This document shows, piece after piece, positions 1-6,274 of a stretch of DNA of 39,461 nt. A program made the position numbers and the translations under genes. The stretch is taken from positions 1 to 39,461 of the forward strand of contig NZ_PPPT01000248.1 in the NCBI RefSeq assembly GCF_006483445.1. Reading direction: 5' to 3'. Position 1 is the first letter of the stretch. Each line of letters begins with the position of its first letter. The notes below the pieces were generated by a model. That model worked only from the letters and a program-made list of their open reading frames with translations. It had not been told where the DNA came from and ran no database searches. Source of the DNA: Bradyrhizobium guangdongense (lineage in GTDB: Bacteria > Pseudomonadota > Alphaproteobacteria > Rhizobiales > Xanthobacteraceae).

Positions 1-464
1 TCGACGATCTCGTCGTGGTGGCAACGGCGGACGCGGTGCTGGTCTCGCGCCAGAAGGATGCCAACGGGTTGAAGCGCCTCGTGACCAAGCTCAAGACGGT
101 CGCGCCAAAGGTGACCGAAGAGCATCTCAAGGTGCATCGGCCCTGGGGCAGCTATCAGTCCGTCGACAATGGCGAGCGCCACCAGGTCAAGCGCATCGTG
201 GTGAAGCCCGGCGGGCGGCTGTCGCTGCAAAAGCACCATCATCGTGCCGAGCACTGGATCGTGGTCCGCGGTGCCGCCCGCGTCACCGTCAACGAGACCG
301 TGAAGACGGTGCATGAGAACGAGTCGATCTACATCCCGATGGGCGCGGTGCACCGGATGGAGAACCCCGGTAAAATCGTGCTGGAGCTGATCGAGGTCCA
401 GACCGGGTCCTATCTCGGGGAAGACGACATCATCCGGATTGAAGACGACTATCAAAGGTCGTAA
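1..464 (+). CDS. manC: Mannose-1-phosphate guanylyltransferase / mannose-6-phosphate isomerase, C-terminal part (5' end outside window)
   Basis: The frame is already open at base 3 and reads DDLVVVATADAVLVSR, the end of the nucleotidyltransferase domain in ManC/CpsB proteins, so the gene is cut by the window edge. The remaining part is the cupin of the type II phosphomannose isomerase module. HRPWGSYQ opens it, followed by the metal-binding stretch QKHHHRAEHW, the VRG turn and IPMGAVHRMENPG. The enzyme family makes GDP-mannose from mannose-1-phosphate and GTP in the cytoplasm, and its cupin half can isomerise fructose-6-phosphate to mannose-6-phosphate. The product feeds exopolysaccharide or LPS synthesis. 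The gene ends with TAA at 462-464, convergent to the phage-like genes that follow. Family assignment is secure. The exact symbol is inferred from the domain pair because the N-terminal catalytic motif is not in the window. Confidence 0.9.
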   Translation, partial: DDLVVVATADAVLVSRQKDANGLKRLVTKLKTVAPKVTEEHLKVHRPWGSYQSVDNGERHQVKRIVVKPGGRLSLQKHHHRAEHWIVVRGAARVTVNETVKTVHENESIYIPMGAVHRMENPGKIVLELIEVQTGSYLGEDDIIRIEDDYQRS

Positions 465-470
465 CAAATT

Positions 471-512
471 GCTGAGCGATGAGGCCTAAGCGTCAGTAAA
501 CAACCGCTCAGC
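471..512. terminator. Inverted repeat between convergent manC and HNH gene
   Basis: GCTGAGCG (471-478) pairs with CGCTCAGC (505-512) around a 26-nt loop, directly after the manC stop. The arms are short and no T-run follows, so a role as intrinsic terminator is only a possibility suggested by its place between convergent genes. Confidence 0.3.
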
Positions 513-532
513 GGGTGATGGCATATCGCGAC

Positions 533-1081
533 CTATCCCAATGTCACCTCGTGCGGCTTAGATTGACCTGATGCACAGGCATCATGGATCGGGCTTACGA
601 CCCACAGCTCTCTTGCTATGGGAAGAGGTGAGATCTGCATGTCAGACCACCACGCCTTTTCGTTACCGCGCCTGTGCAGTTGCTGGTGGTGCGCACGACA
701 CAATGGCACTGTGAATTCATCACTCACTTTGCGACCCAGCGCTCTTGGTTGAGCAAATTTGACGTGGTGTGGATCCGAAGGCGTTTGTTTGCAGATCAGG
801 CATGGTTGTGCGCGTACGAACTGCAGATGCGCCTTGCTGCGCTTCCTTGGAATTTCCTTCGGGAAGGCAAGCGCCTCATCTTCCTCTCCGAGCGGTTGAC
901 CATCGCTCGGCGGTAGATCGCCAGGAGCCGCTTCTGTGAACTTGTTCTGGTACGCATTCTCGACGATGCGAGCGTCCGCTTCCACAAGTGTGTTCTTGAC
1001 AGGCAGACTGGTCTTCGCCCAGGCGAGCAGTTCGTCGCTTGTTCCTAGAGAAGCAAGTTGGGCAATGAGCTGATCTCTCAC
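533..1081 (-). CDS. Phage-type HNH/DUF968-like nuclease, third gene of recombination module
   Basis: A protein of 182 residues. The first 80 residues are acidic and not recognisable. The C-terminal half carries a zinc-knot nuclease pattern: CLIC (Cys94, Cys97), DPHH (His105-106), then PLCRAHHQQLH with Cys128 and His131/132/136. This arrangement is typical of small phage HNH or DUF968-type recombination nucleases that act on branched DNA. It starts with GTG at 1081, 16 bases after the ERF-protein stop, on the same strand as the ERF and YqaJ genes, so the three are likely one operon. The Shine-Dalgarno sequence is poor, which suggests translational coupling or a later start. The function as a Holliday-junction or HNH nuclease is inferred from motif and context. 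The motif itself is seen directly. Confidence 0.72.
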   Translation of the reverse strand: MRDQLIAQLASLGTSDELLAWAKTSLPVKNTLVEADARIVENAYQNKFTEAAPGDLPPSDGQPLGEEDEALAFPKEIPRKRSKAHLQFVRAQPCLICKQTPSDPHHVKFAQPRALGRKVSDEFTVPLCRAHHQQLHRRGNEKAWWSDMQISPLPIARELWVVSPIHDACASGQSKPHEVTLG

Positions 1082-1097
1082 GTCGGCGGATCTTTGG

Positions 1098-1616
1098 TCA
1101 TTTAGAACGGATGGTCGGTTCCCGACGCCTCAGCGGCTTCATTTTCGGCCCCGGGCTTCTTGGCTCCGGAGGTGCGACGGGTCCAGTGTCGACATCGGGA
1201 GCATCCAGGTCGTCCTCTCCTGCAATTCCCACGAGCGCAAATAGCGCATAGCGACGGGCGTAAGTTAGCGCCGCTCCCATTCGGTGCGGCGCGTCGACCT
1301 CTTTGCCGTGGCAAACAGGCAGATCGGACGAAATCCATTCCCCGGACGAATGGGCGAGCAACGTTGTGAGATGGATCTGGCCCGTGACCTGTTCAAACCG
1401 GGTAGTCTGTATTGTTGCAATCTCCTGCTGGCTCAGCTTCTTGCGAACGATATCGAGACCGCTCGCGAGGGAGGCGTAGCGAAAGGTCCGGTCTTCCTCA
1501 CGTGGAAAGGGCGACCGGATCGTGGCGGTGAGCGTCTTTTCCGGATTTGTGAGTTCGGCCTGGGCTTTTGCCAGGGCCGCGGCAATTGCGCCAATGCGCT
1601 CGCTAGACTGATGCAC
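1098..1616 (-). CDS. erf: ERF-family single-strand annealing protein
   Basis: A protein of about 172 residues. The annealing-protein signature is GAALTYARRYALFALVGIAG followed by EDDLD, typical of the ERF family (phage P22 Erf relatives), which coats and anneals single-stranded DNA. I chose GTG at 1616, giving MHQSSERIGAIAAALAKAQ, because GGAGG lies 6 bases upstream and because family members begin in this way. The longer frame to 1703 adds only an arginine-rich stretch translated from inside the previous gene. The gene overlaps the end of the YqaJ exonuclease gene by 14 bases, the tight coupling expected for an exonuclease/annealase pair. The tail is a poorly conserved Pro/Arg-rich extension. 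Confidence 0.82.
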   Translation of the reverse strand: MHQSSERIGAIAAALAKAQAELTNPEKTLTATIRSPFPREEDRTFRYASLASGLDIVRKKLSQQEIATIQTTRFEQVTGQIHLTTLLAHSSGEWISSDLPVCHGKEVDAPHRMGAALTYARRYALFALVGIAGEDDLDAPDVDTGPVAPPEPRSPGPKMKPLRRREPTIRSK

Positions 1617-2403
1617 GGGGCGCCTCCAAAATCGCCTCAAAGCTGATCGCGCCCGACTTCGAACGCTTGGCCTTGATTCCGTGGCCGACGGCTTCTTTGG
1701 CATCCTCAGGGACGAGCTTCTTCAGCTCGGACTTGGCGAGTTCGTGCTCTCCATAAGCGTCGCGCGTGCGGAGGTAGGAAGCAGCGAGATCCGCCCAAGA
1801 ATTGGACGCGGCCATGTCGACAATCTTGATTGCCTCCAGCCGCGGCCGTGGCGTCTCGATGCCGAACAGGGCTGGCGGCTCGCCGGTCTGGACGCAGCGC
1901 CAGAATTTCTTTTCGGCGGTCAGTAGAAGGTGCTGGTAAAGCGGGTCGGCGTGAACCTGAATCTCCACCCACTTCCCACCGCCTGTGATGATCGACAGGA
2001 CCGCGGAACGAGCTGCGACCACCCACATGTTGTGCTGAAGCTGGGCCATGTGCTTGTCGGCGGCTGCCTCTTCGGAAAAATTCCAAGGCAGCATGAACTT
2101 GGCCTCATACACAGCGCCGGTCTCTTGAACGCGACCGTCCAGCGTTGCGCCCATCCATTTATGGATCGGGTGACGTACTTTCCGCTGGACGTCCGCCACC
2201 GTGTGGCCGCTCGTGCGCTCGTACCAGGTTCGGTTCAGGTCCTCGGTGATGCTGCCGAGCTGGACGATCAAGTCGCCGCTCAAGTCCTGGGGCAGGACTT
2301 CGCCGCGCTTCTCGCGCCACAGCCTGATCAGCTTGTCCTGATCGTCTCCCATGATGATCCGGGCGTCGGATCCGCCGATGAAAGTGCGCCTATCTGTATT
2401 CAT
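1603..2403 (-). CDS. YqaJ-type phage exonuclease (lambda-exo/RecE-like partner of ERF)
   Basis: A protein of 266 residues. The nuclease core of the YqaJ family is visible: GGSDAR at 10-15, an acidic Glu54 in GSITEDLNRTW, GATLDGRV with Asp89, EAK with Glu100 and Lys102, and QLQHNMWV from about 121. These are the PD-(D/E)XK residues that bind metal and cut 5' strands to produce 3' single-stranded tails. ATG at 2403 is preceded by GAGGG at a spacing of 5. It is the first gene of the three-gene operon (exonuclease, annealing protein, HNH nuclease), read leftward from an AT-rich promoter region. No other phage genes (integrase, terminase, capsid) are recognisable nearby, so the module appears isolated. 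Family call is strong. Biological use by the host is unknown. Confidence 0.85.
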   Translation of the reverse strand: MNTDRRTFIGGSDARIIMGDDQDKLIRLWREKRGEVLPQDLSGDLIVQLGSITEDLNRTWYERTSGHTVADVQRKVRHPIHKWMGATLDGRVQETGAVYEAKFMLPWNFSEEAAADKHMAQLQHNMWVVAARSAVLSIITGGGKWVEIQVHADPLYQHLLLTAEKKFWRCVQTGEPPALFGIETPRPRLEAIKIVDMAASNSWADLAASYLRTRDAYGEHELAKSELKKLVPEDAKEAVGHGIKAKRSKSGAISFEAILEAPRASV

Positions 2404-2508
2404 GTTGCCCTCATTTGATATTATTTATATTAAAGCATATAAAATATATCGTAACGTAATTCAAGAGGGCAATTGAAGATTTTCTTCGCATGCTGCAAGC
2501 AGGCGCGC
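2404..2508. promoter_or_regulatory. AT-rich divergent promoter region between YqaJ operon and XRE gene
   Basis: About 60 bases from 2412 to 2460 consist almost entirely of A and T in a GC-rich window (for example TATAAAATATAT at 2440-2451). It lies between the leftward recombination operon and the rightward XRE gene. It is the natural place for both promoters and for binding by one of the adjacent XRE repressors. No clean operator could be defined by eye. Confidence 0.5.
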
Positions 2509-2748
2509 ATGAGCATCACTGCTGCACAGTGCCGAGCTGCCAGAGGCCTTGTTGGATGGACCCAGCAGCAGCTTGCGGAAGCGGCTGGCATTGGCACAGT
2601 TGCTGTTCACCAGTTCGAGGCCGGCACGAGCCAACCACGGCGCGCAACGCTGGACGTTGTGCGAAGAGCATTTGAGACAGCCGGCGTGGAATTCATTGAC
2701 CCAAACGGCGGTGGCGTAGGCGTTCGCTTCCGGCATAGGCACAGCTAG
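2509..2748 (+). CDS. Small XRE-family helix-turn-helix regulator
   Basis: MSITAAQCRAARGLVGWTQQ opens a protein of 79 residues that is little more than one XRE helix-turn-helix. The recognition region is QQLAEAAGIGTVAVHQFEAG, followed by TSQPRRATLDVVRRAFETAG and the common tail VEFIDPNGGGVGVRFR. Proteins of this size and ending are widespread in rhizobia and act as cytoplasmic DNA-binding regulators. I chose ATG 2509 because homologous proteins begin with the same M-x-x-x-QCRAAR pattern. An upstream TTG at 2473 would add 12 unrelated residues. It is divergent from the recombination operon and is a candidate controller of it, by position only. Confidence 0.82.
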   Translation: MSITAAQCRAARGLVGWTQQQLAEAAGIGTVAVHQFEAGTSQPRRATLDVVRRAFETAGVEFIDPNGGGVGVRFRHRHS

Positions 2749-2780
2749 GCGGAGCATCGAGGCCGGTTTGGCAACGCAGA

Positions 2781-2800
2781 GTTAGCTACGTAGAACTAAC
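2781..2800. terminator. Short inverted repeat between convergent XRE genes
   Basis: GTTAG (2781-2785) and CTAAC (2796-2800) flank the perfect palindrome CTACGTAG (2786-2793). It sits in the 47-base gap between two convergent XRE genes and touches the stop codon of the leftward one. It could be a weak two-way terminator or a small operator. Confidence 0.3.
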
Positions 2801-3029
2801 GATCCTGCCTGGTGCGGCTCGAAGGCGTTCGAAACAAATCTAGATGGCTCACACCTAGAGCCTTAGCCAACTCGTAGACGGTGACAACCGTTGGATTTCT
2901 ATTACCGGTTTCAAGACCGCTGATGTATTGCTGACTGAATCCTGAAACGAGGCTGAACTGTTCTTGAGTTAGCCCCTTCTCCTGCCTGATCCGCTTGACG
3001 TTTTGTCCAACGAGCTTGCGCATGTCCAT
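2796..3029 (-). CDS. Cro/CI-like XRE-family repressor
   Basis: The helix-turn-helix runs VGQNVKRIRQEKGLTQEQF and SLVSGFSQQYISGLETGNRN, followed by PTVVTVYELAKALGVSHLDLF, a textbook lambda-repressor-like fold of about 70 residues. The start is uncertain: ATG 3029 (MDMRKLVG) or ATG 3023 (MRKLVG) both fit the family, neither has a clear ribosome site, and a TTG at 3068 would extend the protein by 13 residues. The gene is convergent with the other XRE gene and divergent from the lipoprotein gene at 3111. The intergenic sequence at 3050-3080 is AT-rich and probably carries both promoters. A phage-type repressor is the simplest reading, but regulation of the recombination operon is inference. Confidence 0.8.
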   Translation of the reverse strand: MDMRKLVGQNVKRIRQEKGLTQEQFSLVSGFSQQYISGLETGNRNPTVVTVYELAKALGVSHLDLFRTPSSRTRQDR

Positions 3030-3110
3030 GCGTAAAGGAAAGCGGACTACACATTTTAAGTTTATCAACTATATTATGTAGAGAGATTGCGAGAGGGGTG
3101 GGAGATTTTG

Positions 3111-3569
3111 GTGAAGCAAGTTTTGCTCTTGATATTATTCTGTAGCGTCGCAGCCGGCTGCGCGGTCCAGCGCGCCGTGGTGGCGCAGAGCGCCCAGGAG
3201 AAAATGGTCGGCTTGAGCAAGGAGCAGGTGCTGGCCTGCATGGGCCCGCCGGCCCAAAAGATGGCGGAGGGGGCGACCGAGGTCTGGTCGTACAACTCGG
3301 GCAACGACCGCGTCACCGCTGTTGGGAGTGGATACTCGCAAACCTCTAGCTCGTTGTCTGGCCAACATACCCGGGGAGGAGGATTTACCGCTGACGGCAC
3401 TGCTACGACCATCAGTACAAGTTCGGCAACGGCAAGCCGTCGCTACTGCACCATCAACGTGGTGATGAGCGAGGGTCTTGTTAGCCGCGTCAACTATGCC
3501 GGCCCAACCGGCGGACTGCTCACGGGCGGTGAGCAATGTGCATTCGCTGTCGAGAACTGCACGCGATAG
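3111..3569 (+). CDS. Putative outer-membrane lipoprotein with BamE/OmlA-like domain
   Basis: GTG at 3111 has a GGGAG site 6 bases upstream and gives MKQVLLLILFCSVAAGC, a lipoprotein signal peptide with lipobox VAAGC and the lipidated cysteine at residue 17. The mature part of about 135 residues begins with the pattern MVGLSKEQVLACMGPPAQK and then TEVWSY. That is the helix-helix-strand signature of SmpA/OmlA (BamE-like) proteins, where small lipoproteins help assemble or stabilise outer-membrane complexes. A Ser/Thr/Gly-rich loop (residues about 75-110) is followed by RRYCTINVVMSEGLVSRVNY, the last strands of the same fold. It has only distant similarity to true BamE, so it should be read as a BamE-like accessory lipoprotein. 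The next gene begins 17 bases downstream. Confidence 0.7.
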   Translation: MKQVLLLILFCSVAAGCAVQRAVVAQSAQEKMVGLSKEQVLACMGPPAQKMAEGATEVWSYNSGNDRVTAVGSGYSQTSSSLSGQHTRGGGFTADGTATTISTSSATASRRYCTINVVMSEGLVSRVNYAGPTGGLLTGGEQCAFAVENCTR

Positions 3570-3585
3570 GGAAGGGCACTCTGCC

Positions 3586-3885
3586 ATGAGCACGCTCGAA
3601 TGCCCGCATTGCCACGCCACCAATCGCCGGCCCGTCTGCGGTCGTTGCAAAACCGTGTTGAGCGAGCCGCTGGAGGTCAAGCTCGCGTGGTACGTGTCGC
3701 GGTACCGCAAACCTGCTAGTGCCGCGGTCCTCCTCGCCGCGGGAGGATTGATCCTTTGGCTGCTCGGGCTTGCCGCCGACGAACCCCATAATTTCGTCGA
3801 ATGTCAGGAGAAGGCCGCCCGGACGGCGCGTTCAAATGCTGCGATGCAGGTCTTGCTGTCCGCATGCTCATCGCGTTTCCGCTAG
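3586..3885 (+). CDS. Zinc-ribbon single-pass membrane protein, function unknown
   Basis: Starting at ATG 3586, the 99-residue product begins MSTLECPHCHATNRRPVCGR, with a four-cysteine zinc ribbon (Cys6, Cys9, Cys18, Cys21). A basic linker (VSRYRKP) leads into one hydrophobic segment at about 42-62 (AAVLLAAGGLILWLLGLAA). A short tail contains two further cysteines. By the positive-inside rule the ribbon is cytoplasmic. Tethered zinc ribbons of this kind often serve protein-protein contact, but no specific function can be assigned. It follows the lipoprotein by 17 bases, so the two are probably co-transcribed. Confidence 0.66.
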   Translation: MSTLECPHCHATNRRPVCGRCKTVLSEPLEVKLAWYVSRYRKPASAAVLLAAGGLILWLLGLAADEPHNFVECQEKAARTARSNAAMQVLLSACSSRFR

Positions 3886-3932
3886 CTTGACGAAGCGGGC
3901 AGAAAATCCTGCCGGAGATCCCCAATTGGTCG

Positions 3933-4364
3933 TCAGTGTCTCGTCGGAACGCGAGAGCCAGCGTGCACGGCGTCATCCAGTTGAATGGCAATCTTGCGCG
4001 AAACTTCTTCATGTAGATTGACCCAGTCAACGGCGTCGCTCGGATAGTCGCAGGGCACGGGAGCTACAAGCCGCCTGACATTCGTGAGTATCCACGGGGT
4101 ATTCCACTTCTCGGCAGCCTCGGGCCGGAGCATGTCGGTCGGTATTCTGTGCAAGTGGCGGGTCTCCAGCAAATGCCTTAGGGGCATGGTCCATCCGACC
4201 CCGGCGAGCGTAGCGACCCCACTGATGGTGTTCGTTCCCTCGCGTATCAAGGCAAAAGGACCGCGCATTTGAGTCGGCCCCGATCGCATTTCCCACGTCC
4301 TGTTGCCGTCAAGAATGAATCCAATCCAGGGATCGGCGACGATGAGGCCTTTCCGTATGTCCAT
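3933..4364 (-). CDS. ASCH-domain protein
   Basis: A protein of 143 residues. The first half has the ASCH pattern: KGLIVADPWIGFILDGNRTW, then EMRSG, then GPFALIREGTNTISGVATLA. ASCH domains are a PUA-like fold that binds RNA or modified nucleosides, and some members cleave RNA or act on N4-acetylcytidine. The basic residues and the WEMR turn expected in the binding groove are present. The start at 4364 is supported by AGAGGAGA about 8 bases upstream. It is on the same strand as the unknown gene at 4518-5054, 153 bases upstream, and convergent with the zinc-ribbon gene. The substrate cannot be read from the sequence. Small ASCH proteins are common on mobile elements, which matches the setting here. 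Confidence 0.75.
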   Translation of the reverse strand: MDIRKGLIVADPWIGFILDGNRTWEMRSGPTQMRGPFALIREGTNTISGVATLAGVGWTMPLRHLLETRHLHRIPTDMLRPEAAEKWNTPWILTNVRRLVAPVPCDYPSDAVDWVNLHEEVSRKIAIQLDDAVHAGSRVPTRH

Positions 4365-4517
4365 GAAGCTGTCTCCTCTGTACGCTCGTCTTGGCGCGCT
4401 CCCGCGCCACGGAATCGGTCCGGTCTCGCGAGATTGGCCTTTTCAATCCGGGGCCCCATGCCGGCCTGCCATCGTCCTGGCATGGGCCCGCGAGGAATCG
4501 GTACGGCCGGAAGGTCC

Positions 4518-5054
4518 CTATTTCTCGTTCTCCTTCCATATTCGATCGACGATGAACTTTAGAATCGGGACCTTGACGCCTTCTGGCAAAGGCAGGGGCA
4601 CAAAGTCTTCTCCGACGGCTTGAGCCAAAATTCGCATTCCGTCCGACCAGCCCAACAGTTCGATCATCGCCCTTGGATCGAGCCGCTTGTCGTACGCCCA
4701 TCCCTCGAACACGTCGCCCAACAACACCAGATCCTCGCTTGAAAGAGCAAAGAGAGACGATGCTGGAGGCGTTGCATAGTATTGGCGAGTGGCTTCCGCG
4801 TCAGATGCGTCAATGGAGCAATCGAAAGGCTTTCTGTCCCGGACAAAACATCGAATTCCCGGTCTCAAGAGGCCCTCCCTCCGGCTCTTCTCTGCCTTGA
4901 CTTCCAAGTCGCATAATTCAAGCACGGCGTTCAGCCGGGCTAGTAGCGATCGGCGCGTGTCGCGATGCGCCATTCGATATTCAGCCACCAGCGTGACGTA
5001 TCTCTTCGCGCTAAAGAGGATCGCTCGATCCGATGCGGGCAAAGGGCTTGTCAT
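4518..5054 (-). CDS. Hypothetical protein, 178 aa
   Basis: ATG at 5054 with GGAG 9 bases upstream yields MTSPLPASDRAILFSAKRYV. I do not recognise the family. The protein is soluble with no signal peptide. The first third is helical and basic (EYRMAHRDTRRSLLARLNAV), and a conserved-looking segment SLFALSSEDLVLLGDVFEGW sits near residues 100-120. It ends in charged KENEK. Codon use is less GC3-biased than in the core genes, and reading is on the same strand as the downstream ASCH gene, so the two may share a transcript. It lies at the edge of the gene-poor repeat region. Confidence 0.6.
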   Translation of the reverse strand: MTSPLPASDRAILFSAKRYVTLVAEYRMAHRDTRRSLLARLNAVLELCDLEVKAEKSRREGLLRPGIRCFVRDRKPFDCSIDASDAEATRQYYATPPASSLFALSSEDLVLLGDVFEGWAYDKRLDPRAMIELLGWSDGMRILAQAVGEDFVPLPLPEGVKVPILKFIVDRIWKENEK

Positions 5055-5322
5055 CGTCGGTGCTCCGTCATGAGGCCGATCGATTGCGTGCAATCATGAC
5101 GTCTCTTCGCTCAAAACAGGTCGTCAGCGTTTGCTAACGCGGGCCCACGACGTGCTCTCGATATGGATGTTCAACGGTACTGATGTGCGAGAGCCCCTTG
5201 GAAGACATGGTGTCGCGTTGTCGCTTTACCAGTCTCAACAATGGAAATTGATTTTGCAGTTCTGCGCCGGCCGCGTCTTTCACGGTCAGGAGCCGCGCCA
5301 AATCTTTTTCCTTTCAGGTGTT

Positions 5323-5571
5323 ATGGATGAAGGCGAACGCAAGTGGAGAAGGCGTATCGAACTGTTGGAGAACACCCTTGAGGATCTGACCACGGGGAGC
5401 GGGAAAGCAGTCCGGAAAGCGGAAATGAGTGGGGAAGCGATAGGGAAGGGTTGGGAAGTGGTGGGGAAGGACTGGGGAAGTGGTGGGGAAGCGGTGGAGA
5501 ATGGCCGTGGAAGCGGTGGGGCAGAACTGGGGAAGCAGTGGAGAAGGACTGGGGAAGGAGCGGGGAGGTGA
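5323..5571 (+). pseudogene. Possible 5' part of a gene disrupted by the 11-bp array
   Basis: From ATG 5323 the frame reads MDEGERKWRRRIELLENTLE, a plausible amphipathic helix start, then DLTTGSGKAVRKAEMSGEAI before running into the tandem array and stopping at TGA 5569-5571. The same frame reopens after a TAG at 5656 and gives the coherent stretch annotated at 5659-5931. No clear ribosome site precedes 5323, and the array part translates to low-complexity Gly/Glu/Trp/Lys. It may be the start of a once-longer gene or a chance open frame. Confidence is low. Confidence 0.25.
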
Positions 5572-5670
5572 TGGGGGCGGAATGGGGAAGAGGTGGAGGG
5601 AGAGTAAGAGGAAGCAGGGAAGGGTTGGGGAAGCAGTCCGGAAGCTGTTTCGAAGTAGTGGGGAAGGGAT
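5395..5670. repeat. Degenerate 11-bp tandem array, consensus GGGGAAGNRGT
   Basis: GAAG or a one-base variant recurs with an 11-base step: 5434, 5445, 5455, 5466, 5477, 5488, 5499, 5510, 5521, 5532, 5543, 5554, 5565, 5576, 5587, and again 5619, 5630, 5641, 5652, 5663. There is one 10-base step and a slip around 5598-5619. Typical units are GGGGAAGTGGT, GGGGAAGCGGT and GGGGAAGGACT. The plus strand is nearly all purine plus T, with many G4 runs. The pair AGCAGTCCGGAA occurs near both ends (5406-5417 and 5632-5643). Because 11 is not a multiple of 3, the array does not keep one reading frame. An 11-base period is close to one helical turn. Confidence 0.88.
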
Positions 5671-5931
5671 TTTCGCGATGGACCGGACGAGCTTGCGCGC
5701 GCCACGCCTGACGCTGCCCAGGTAGCATACATTGCTACTGTCCAACCGAGCGGCTCAGACGTCGCATCGGCCTTTCGTCCAACTTTATCGGGCGTGACGC
5801 TTGTCGAGCTCGTTCAGCGTTCCCGCAATCCGCTTTCGACTTGGCGAGATGTGCTTGCGATCGCCGCCTCGGACATGCTGCCGAATTTCTGCTGGTTCAA
5901 GCGCAACGCCGCGACGCTGCGGAAGGGGTGA
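5659..5931 (+). pseudogene. Startless coding remnant downstream of the array
   Basis: The frame opens after TAG 5656-5658 and reads to TGA 5929-5931. From 5701 the translation looks like real protein: DAAQVAYIATVQPSGSD, then VASAFRPTLSGVTLVELVQR, SRNPLSTWRDVLAIAASDML and PNFCWFKRNAATLRKG. Codon choice is that of a coding region. There is no ATG, and the first possible in-frame start (GTG 5791) would drop half the stretch. It is in the same frame as the open stretch from 5323, so the two may be the ends of one gene into which the array expanded. I do not recognise the family. Confidence 0.35.
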
Positions 5932-6274
5932 TTTCGTCTGGATAGACAATGCCGCTATTCGCCAGTTTGCTTGGTCGTCGAGTGTCCTCATATTCGCGCG
6001 GGCCCAGTCTTCGTTCGAAGAAAACAAGGTCTTCGCTTGAAGAAAATACTTGGGATTTCCTTGTCGATCGCTGGACAGTGATTGCGAACTGCCTGATTCT
6101 CGATGCTCAAAGCTCGGCGGTCGAGGCGCAACCGGATGCAGCTTCTGAGCGCCCCTCCGCAAGCTCTGGGTGGCGACCGCAACTTGATATCCCCTCCAAG
6201 TTGATGGGCCATCCTCTCGAAAATCGGTAACCACTCTGTCTCGGTGCCCCCGCCGAAGACAATTTGTGAGCATC
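5932..6274. other. Intergenic stretch without recognised gene
   Basis: All six frames here are short or have non-coding character. A leftward open frame crossing 5785-6417 has a Ser/Arg-rich composition and overlaps the next gene, so it was not accepted. No repeat, RNA gene or clear promoter was identified. Confidence 0.5.

Noticed and set aside
3478..3585. Longer start for the zinc-ribbon protein
   Set aside because: The extra residues lie inside the lipoprotein gene and lack character; ATG 3586 puts the zinc ribbon at the N-terminus.
5131..5322. Extension of the pre-array frame back to TTG 5131
   Set aside because: No ribosome site and no protein-like pattern before 5323.
5395..5670. CRISPR array
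   Set aside because: Unit length of 11 without spacers and with gradual degeneration is not CRISPR, and no cas gene is near.
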